A DNA stretch of 51,849 nucleotides, from the NCBI GenBank assembly GCA_945862285.1, contig CAMAYN010000003.1, positions 1-51,849 of the forward strand. The letters are read 5' to 3'. Origin of the DNA: Akkermansia muciniphila (GTDB lineage: Bacteria; Verrucomicrobiota; Verrucomicrobiia; Verrucomicrobiales; Akkermansiaceae). The translations under genes and the position numbers were made by a program. Shown piece after piece: positions 49,862-51,849 of this stretch; position 1 is the first letter of the stretch, and each line of letters begins with the position of its first letter. The notes under the pieces were generated by a model. That model was not told where the DNA came from. It did not search any database and saw nothing but the letters and a program-made list of their open reading frames with translations.

Positions 49862-50488
49862 TTACGCGGGACGCAGAGTCGCTAAATACGCCTTTACCGA
49901 ACGCAAACAGGCGGTTACGGCGTCGAAGCCACTCATGCGTTGCTGCCATGCCATCCCTTGCGCGAGACTAAGAATCATCTGCGCCTCATCACCAGCCCGC
50001 ACCGCTGGGTGAACGGTTTTTGCCTTCTGTCCATACTCCAGTGCCTTCATGACAATTTCATGCCACTCGATGTAGAAATTTTTCATGAGATTCTTGAGTT
50101 CCAAAGAATTTTCCAGCCCACACGACGACCATGAAAAATAAAAAATCCGTTCTCCTTCGGGTGAAAGCATGAGCGAAAAAATTTCTTCTAATCGGGAAAG
50201 AGGATCGGGATTTCTTTCGAGCGAATTTCTCCACACTTCCTCTAAAATGGCGGGGATGACAGAATCATACCATTGACGAGCCAAGTCTTCCTTCGAAGAA
50301 AAGTGATGAAACAAGGCACCTTTGGTAATTCCCGCATCAGCAATAATTTGGTTGAGGCGAGCACCCTCATAGCCATTGTGCAACAATTCCCGCCCCGCTT
50401 GTTCTAAAACACGCGATTTCAACCCGAGTGGATCATTTTTTCTCTTGGACATGGAATGATAAATAACCAACCAGATGGTTTGACGCAA
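49862..50488 (-). CDS. TetR/AcrR-family transcriptional regulator
   Basis: LEQAGRELLHNGYEGARLNQIIADAGITKGALFHHFSSKEDLARQWYDSVI; likely start is the internal Met (MSKRKNDPLG) near 50452. Confidence 0.92.
   Translation of the reverse strand: MRQTIWLVIYHSMSKRKNDPLGLKSRVLEQAGRELLHNGYEGARLNQIIADAGITKGALFHHFSSKEDLARQWYDSVIPAILEEVWRNSLERNPDPLSRLEEIFSLMLSPEGERIFYFSWSSCGLENSLELKNLMKNFYIEWHEIVMKALEYGQKAKTVHPAVRAGDEAQMILSLAQGMAWQQRMSGFDAVTACLRSVKAYLATLRPA
50470..50481. promoter_or_regulatory. AACCA-GA-TGGTT palindrome, candidate TetR-family operator
   Basis: 12-bp perfect dyad within about 30 bp upstream of the likely TetR start codon. Confidence 0.45.
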
Positions 50489-50624
50489 GAGGAAAGTGGA
50501 TTAGTGAAATATAAAAATTTTCCGAACTAACAACATTTTCGCTGATTTACCATAGCAGAACTACGCATCGCCCTGCTATTTCACCCATCACTGGGAGATG
50601 CAATCAAAAGCAGCATGTGAAATG

Positions 50625-51404
50625 TTACGCAGTTGCAATTCCGTGTCTGGATAAAAACTCCTTGCCTAATTCTAAATACGCTTGCGCTCCCAATCCATAT
50701 TGATCGTGTTCAAAAATCGTCCTCCCATGGCTCGGTGCTTCGCCCAGTCGGATGCTTCGTGGGATGAATGTTTTATACATTTCTTGCGGAAAATAATTGT
50801 TCACTTCTTCTACAACTTGGCGGGATAAATTTGTTCTCGCATCATACATGGTCATTACGATGCCCTCCAATTTTAAATCTGGACTTGCACCAGATGCCTT
50901 GATTTGCTCTAAAACATGAACAATTTTCGCCAAGCCTTCTAGGCCAAACCATTCGCACTGTAAGGGAATTACCACTTCATCCGCTGAGGCTAACGCTGAG
51001 GTCATTAATACTCCAAGCGATGGAGGTGTATCCAAGATGCAAAAATCAAATAAATCATTCGGCTTCAATCCCTGCAGTAATACGCGCAGCCGAGTTAGGT
51101 GATCATCCGCACGCGCTAGCTCAATTTCTACCCCAGCTAAATCCATCGACGATGGAATGAGCCACATTCTTTCCAAACGAGATGGCTGGATTTTTTCCCG
51201 AATATCACATTCTCCCAATAGGACGGGGTATAAAGTATCGCCCCCCTCCGCTTCAGCCCCTAGCCCACTGGTCGTGTTGGCTTGTGGATCAAGATCGATC
51301 AGTAATACGCGTTGACCTAATAAGGTCAATGCCGCTGATAGGTTAATGGCAGTCGTCGTTTTTCCTACGCCACCTTTTTGATTCCCTATTGCGATAACTT
51401 TCAT
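50625..51404 (-). CDS. parA: ParA/Soj-family ATPase
   Basis: MKVIAIGNQKGGVGKTTTAINLSAALTLLGQRVLLIDLDPQANTTSGLG; FCILDTPPSLGVLMTSALASADEVVIPLQCEWFGLEGL. Confidence 0.93.
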   Translation of the reverse strand: MKVIAIGNQKGGVGKTTTAINLSAALTLLGQRVLLIDLDPQANTTSGLGAEAEGGDTLYPVLLGECDIREKIQPSRLERMWLIPSSMDLAGVEIELARADDHLTRLRVLLQGLKPNDLFDFCILDTPPSLGVLMTSALASADEVVIPLQCEWFGLEGLAKIVHVLEQIKASGASPDLKLEGIVMTMYDARTNLSRQVVEEVNNYFPQEMYKTFIPRSIRLGEAPSHGRTIFEHDQYGLGAQAYLELGKEFLSRHGIATA

Positions 51405-51525
51405 ATTCCGCGCACATCCTCGAACTTCTTGTCTCTCATGGCAATAAAATTGAGTGGCGGGAGAAAATTACTTTTGAAATGATTTGCCACGCGGGAAGCG
51501 AGGCGTTACGATAAAACTATCATTT

Positions 51526-51849
51526 ATGAAGAAAAAACTGCTATCTCTTTTATTTCTTGGTGCGATGGTGTTCGCGATTGCACAGTCCGTTCCTACGCAA
51601 GATGAGCCAATCCCGCAGTCGCAGCAGGCGGAGAATGAGGACTACCTTCGTGATCGGGTTGAAGATGCATTTACCGCAGCTTTACCTAGGATGATCCAAT
51701 GCCAGTTTGAATGCGTGGAGGTCTCCCATAAGGAACTGACAAAATTACTATTCCTGCGTGACCAAAGCCTTGCAGATGCGACGAAATTACGAAAGGAACT
51801 CCAAGAAATGGTCGCCACAGATCAAGCGCAAGTGGTTGATACAATGATG
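51526..51849 (+). CDS. secreted protein of unknown function (partial; runs off the right edge)
   Basis: Manual translation MKKKLLSLLFLGAMVFAIAQSVPTQDEPIPQSQQAENEDYLRDRVEDAFTAALPRMIQCQFECVEVSHKEL..., open to the window end. Confidence 0.7.
   Translation, partial: MKKKLLSLLFLGAMVFAIAQSVPTQDEPIPQSQQAENEDYLRDRVEDAFTAALPRMIQCQFECVEVSHKELTKLLFLRDQSLADATKLRKELQEMVATDQAQVVDTMM

Noticed and set aside
50625-51404. ParA as part of a plasmid-type partition locus
   Set aside because: No parB or parS-like array is visible in the window; it could be the chromosomal Soj, so nothing further is claimed.

Overview
The window looks like a chromosomal segment from a Verrucomicrobia-type bacterium, judging by a Verru_Chthon cassette-type prepilin-like protein, a PEP-CTERM autotransporter and very large secreted LamG/Ig/Calx-beta proteins. 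No rRNA, tRNA, CRISPR array or transposase was recognised. Left flank (about 1-10.6 kb): a gldA-gldF-gldG-type ABC transporter (gldG runs off the window), an EboB-like TatD hydrolase with a small partner, ftsK, an AbrB/Doc toxin-antitoxin pair, a three-gene membrane-protein operon and a GT9 glycosyltransferase. Centre (about 10.6-41.5 kb): phosphorus-acquisition genes. These are phosphonoacetate hydrolase (phnA), phosphonoacetaldehyde dehydrogenase (phnY), a PhnZ-like HD oxygenase, a phosphonate-associated alcohol dehydrogenase, an MFS-like transporter, a PhoD-like phosphatase, a glycerophosphodiesterase, two LamG-metallophosphoesterase fusions and giant surface proteins. Right flank: SPFH/NfeD pair, a giant sulfatase-like protein, serine dehydratase, acpS, a TetR regulator and a ParA. 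The main observation is that the roughly 31 kb centre is bracketed by direct repeats of about 143 bp (about 90% identical by eye) derived from the 3' end of the GT9 gene. The right-hand copy is a frameshifted remnant, so the whole phosphonate/phosphoester block looks like an acquired or excisable island. Inside it, three promoter regions of large secreted-protein genes share a TGTNACA-N4-TGTCACA-like element whose 11-bp period resembles a Pho box. One giant surface gene carries an in-frame G11/C11 tract typical of phase variation.
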